In this document: positions 7,320 through 8,222 of the stretch, piece by piece
Position numbering within the stretch: the stretch's first letter is position 1
Layout of the letters: each line of letters opens with the position of its first letter
Assembly: GCA_035464115.1 (NCBI GenBank)
Contig: DATHSN010000330.1
Location: forward strand, 1 to 8,222
Origin: DATHSN01 sp035464115
GTDB taxonomy: Bacteria; Actinomycetota; Acidimicrobiia; Acidimicrobiales; SKKL01
Length of the DNA stretch: 8,222 bases
Reading direction: 5' to 3'
Position numbers and translations under genes: made by a program
Notes under the pieces: model-generated
What the model saw: only the letters and a program-made list of their open reading frames with translations
What the model was told of the DNA's origin: nothing
Databases searched by the model: none

Positions 7320-7763
7320 GTGCCCGTCATCACCTGTCCACGGTGCGGCACCATGCGCCCCGTCCGCACGCTGCAGCGCTCCTCCGAGGAGTTCTGCGAC
7401 CAGTGCGACTTCCCGTTGTTCTGGGCCGATTCCGCGGGCGCCCAGCTCGACCCCTCGCAGGTCGACGTCGCCGACACCACCTTGCGCCGGCTCCCCGGCG
7501 CCGAGGGCCGCTTCGCCGAGGCCACCGAGGTGTGCCCCACGTGCGGCGAGCTGAACTTCCTCGGCGTCACCCACTGCGTGCGCTGCGGTGGCCCCATGGA
7601 GCTGCCCTACGAGCCGCCCCCGGCGCCCCCCGAGCCCCCGGCCCCGCCGCCCCCGCCCGAGCCCGCGGTGGCGGCCCCGCCCCTGTCGTGGATCTGGTGG
7701 GTGATCGTGGCCGTGCTGGTGGTGGCGTTCACCGCCGCCGTGGTCGGCGCCATCATCGGCTGA
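7320..7763 (+). CDS. Double zinc-ribbon protein with Pro-rich linker and C-terminal membrane helix
   Basis: A 147-residue protein beginning VPVITCPRCG. It has two CxxC...CxxC pairs: C6/C9 with C26/C29, and C72/C75 with C86/C89, each able to bind one zinc. Residues about 98-121 are a Pro/Glu/Ala linker (PPPAPPEPPAPPPPPEP). Residues about 124-146 form one hydrophobic segment starting SWIWWVIVAVLVVAF and ending within two residues of the C-terminus, so it looks tail-anchored with the zinc domains in the cytoplasm. It starts two bases after the tail protein I stop and is clearly in the same operon. It is not a known tail component; I infer a role in binding assembled particles to the membrane or recruiting partners, comparable in concept to the membrane protein CisA of Streptomyces CIS, but I see no sequence similarity to claim homology. 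It could also be an unrelated zinc-ribbon membrane protein. Confidence 0.85.
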   Translation: MPVITCPRCGTMRPVRTLQRSSEEFCDQCDFPLFWADSAGAQLDPSQVDVADTTLRRLPGAEGRFAEATEVCPTCGELNFLGVTHCVRCGGPMELPYEPPPAPPEPPAPPPPPEPAVAAPPLSWIWWVIVAVLVVAFTAAVVGAIIG

Positions 7764-7816
7764 GGTTGATATGGATTGCTGAGGGCTTGCCCTTCGAGTC
7801 CAGAGGTGCCAGAAGG

Positions 7817-7841
7817 GAGCCCTCGATCAGCTAGAGGGCTC
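7817..7841. repeat. Perfect 8-bp inverted repeat (hairpin)
   Basis: GAGCCCTC at 7817-7824 and GAGGGCTC at 7834-7841 pair perfectly around a 9-base loop. The right arm's GAGGGCT also occurs at 7781-7787, so the left arm could pair with either copy. No T-run follows, so it is not a classical intrinsic terminator; a structural element of an IS-encoded RNA is more likely. Confidence 0.75.
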
Positions 7842-7864
7842 GGCGTTGCAGCGCTGTTCCTCCT

Positions 7865-7882
7865 GACACCCCTGGAGGTGTT
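7865..7882 (+). promoter_or_regulatory. Hairpin covering the transposase ribosome binding site
   Basis: GACACC at 7865-7870 pairs with GGTGTT at 7877-7882 (one G-T pair) with a six-base loop. The Shine-Dalgarno GGAGG at 7874-7878, five bases before ATG 7884, lies partly in the loop and partly in the 3' arm, so the fold would limit transposase translation, a common way for insertion sequences to stay quiet when read through from an upstream operon. Confidence 0.5.
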
Positions 7883-7883
7883 C

Positions 7884-8222
7884 ATGCTCGCGTCTGCGCA
7901 GCTTGTTTCGTCGCGGTCGTCCGGAGTTCGACTTGAGGACTTGGTGGCGGTCCCGATCGATGTCGGCAAGCACACGGCGATGGCCAAGGTCATCGACTTC
8001 ACTGGTGCCGAGTTGGCCAAGCCCTTCGAGTTCCCGCTCGATCGCAGTGGGGTGAGGATCTTGGTCGACCGGGTTCGGCGGAGCGCGCCGGCGTCGGTGT
8101 CGCTGGTGCGGGTCGGGCTCGAGGCCGCCGGCCACTACCACCTGCCGCTCGCCGGTGGCGTGCTGCCGGCGGAGTGGGAGCTGCGGGTGCTCAACCCGGG
8201 GCACGTGTCGATGCAGCGCAAG
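7884..8222 (+). CDS. IS110-family transposase, N-terminal part (runs off the right edge)
   Basis: An open frame of 113 codons with no stop before the window end, beginning MLASAQLVSSRSSG. The RuvC-like DEDD signature of IS110 recombinases is visible: PIDVGKHTAMAKVID with the first catalytic Asp at residue 26, and GLEAAGHYHLPL with the Glu at residue 80, followed by the family's VLNPGHVS block (102-109). The remaining catalytic Asp residues and the C-terminal serine-containing Tnp20 domain would lie beyond 8222; full-length members are about 340-420 residues. The start is supported by GGAGG at 7874-7878. Composition and codon use are visibly less GC-biased than in the eCIS genes, fitting a mobile element. 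Whether the copy is intact cannot be judged. Confidence 0.93.
   Translation, partial: MLASAQLVSSRSSGVRLEDLVAVPIDVGKHTAMAKVIDFTGAELAKPFEFPLDRSGVRILVDRVRRSAPASVSLVRVGLEAAGHYHLPLAGGVLPAEWELRVLNPGHVSMQRK

Larger units (their letters stand above)
7764..7883 (+). other. Non-coding leader / left-end candidate of the IS110 element, possible bridge RNA region
   Basis: A 120-base gap between the zinc-ribbon stop and the transposase start, about 61% GC against clearly higher in the operon. It holds a small AGGG/CCCT hairpin at 7782-7793, a perfect 8-bp inverted repeat at 7817-7841, the palindrome CAGCGCTG at 7849-7856 and a hairpin over the transposase ribosome site at 7865-7882. IS110-group elements are known to encode a structured guide (bridge) RNA in the non-coding end upstream of the transposase; this stretch is the place for one, but it is short, and the IS boundary is not resolvable here. 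No protein-coding gene is seen. Confidence 0.4.
7764..8222 (+). mobile_element. IS110-family insertion sequence, left part
   Basis: The transposase start and its structured leader follow the baseplate operon in the same orientation. IS110 elements usually lack terminal inverted repeats and obvious target duplications, so the left boundary is placed only approximately, at or after the zinc-ribbon stop codon. The right end is outside the window. Confidence 0.7.

Noticed and set aside
7766..7776. TTGATA / TATGGAT as a possible promoter for the transposase
   Set aside because: No properly spaced partner element is visible; a single AT-rich word in a lower-GC stretch is weak evidence.
7817..7841. 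Hairpin as an intrinsic terminator of the baseplate operon
   Set aside because: The stem is good but no T-run follows, and it lies in the probable IS leader with a competing copy of one arm.
7827..8204. 125-codon - strand frame over the transposase start
   Set aside because: The + frame over the same bases carries the IS110 DEDD motifs; the - frame has no recognisable domain.

Overview
The window carries the baseplate and spike end of a contractile phage-tail-like injection system (an extracellular contractile injection system, eCIS, of the Afp/PVC type) and the beginning of an IS110-family insertion sequence. All genes read on the + strand. Base composition is very GC-rich (about three quarters GC in stretches I counted), start codons are often GTG, and protein sequences are rich in Ala, Pro, Arg and Gly. 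This suggests a high-GC actinobacterium; the exact lineage cannot be read from the window.

Layout. From the left edge to 1891 runs a large, 5'-open reading frame: a long low-complexity Ala/Pro/Gly/Arg region followed by an eCIS-core (DUF4157-type) domain with an HELTH motif and a charged C-terminal helix. It is followed without real gaps by an Afp7/Pvc7-like tube-to-spike adaptor with a C-terminal LysM domain (1892-2551), a VgrG/gp27-gp5-like spike (2556-4373), a gp25-like baseplate wedge protein (4422-4838), a baseplate J/gp6-like wedge protein (4835-6775) and a phage tail protein I (Afp12-like, 6772-7317). The order LysM protein, VgrG, gp25, baseplate J, tail protein I is the canonical eCIS order, except that the small PAAR tip gene commonly found among these genes is absent. 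The last operon member (7320-7763) encodes a double zinc-ribbon protein with a Pro-rich linker and one C-terminal membrane helix. It is not a standard tail component and is a candidate membrane anchor or recruitment factor.

At 7764 the GC content drops to about 61% over a 120-base non-coding stretch full of inverted repeats. An IS110-family transposase then starts at 7884 and runs off the right edge. The IS separates the baseplate operon from whatever lies downstream. Expected partners (sheath, inner tube, tape measure, AAA+ ATPase, tail terminator, fibre, cargo) are not in this window.

How the genes work together: gp25, baseplate J and tail protein I form the wedges around a central hub made of the LysM adaptor and the VgrG spike. 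The coding frames are coupled by ATGA overlaps or gaps of a few bases, consistent with one transcript. The eCIS-core protein occupies the slot just upstream of the hub genes, where Afp-type loci carry a small protein, so it may be a particle-associated protein or effector rather than an unrelated neighbour.
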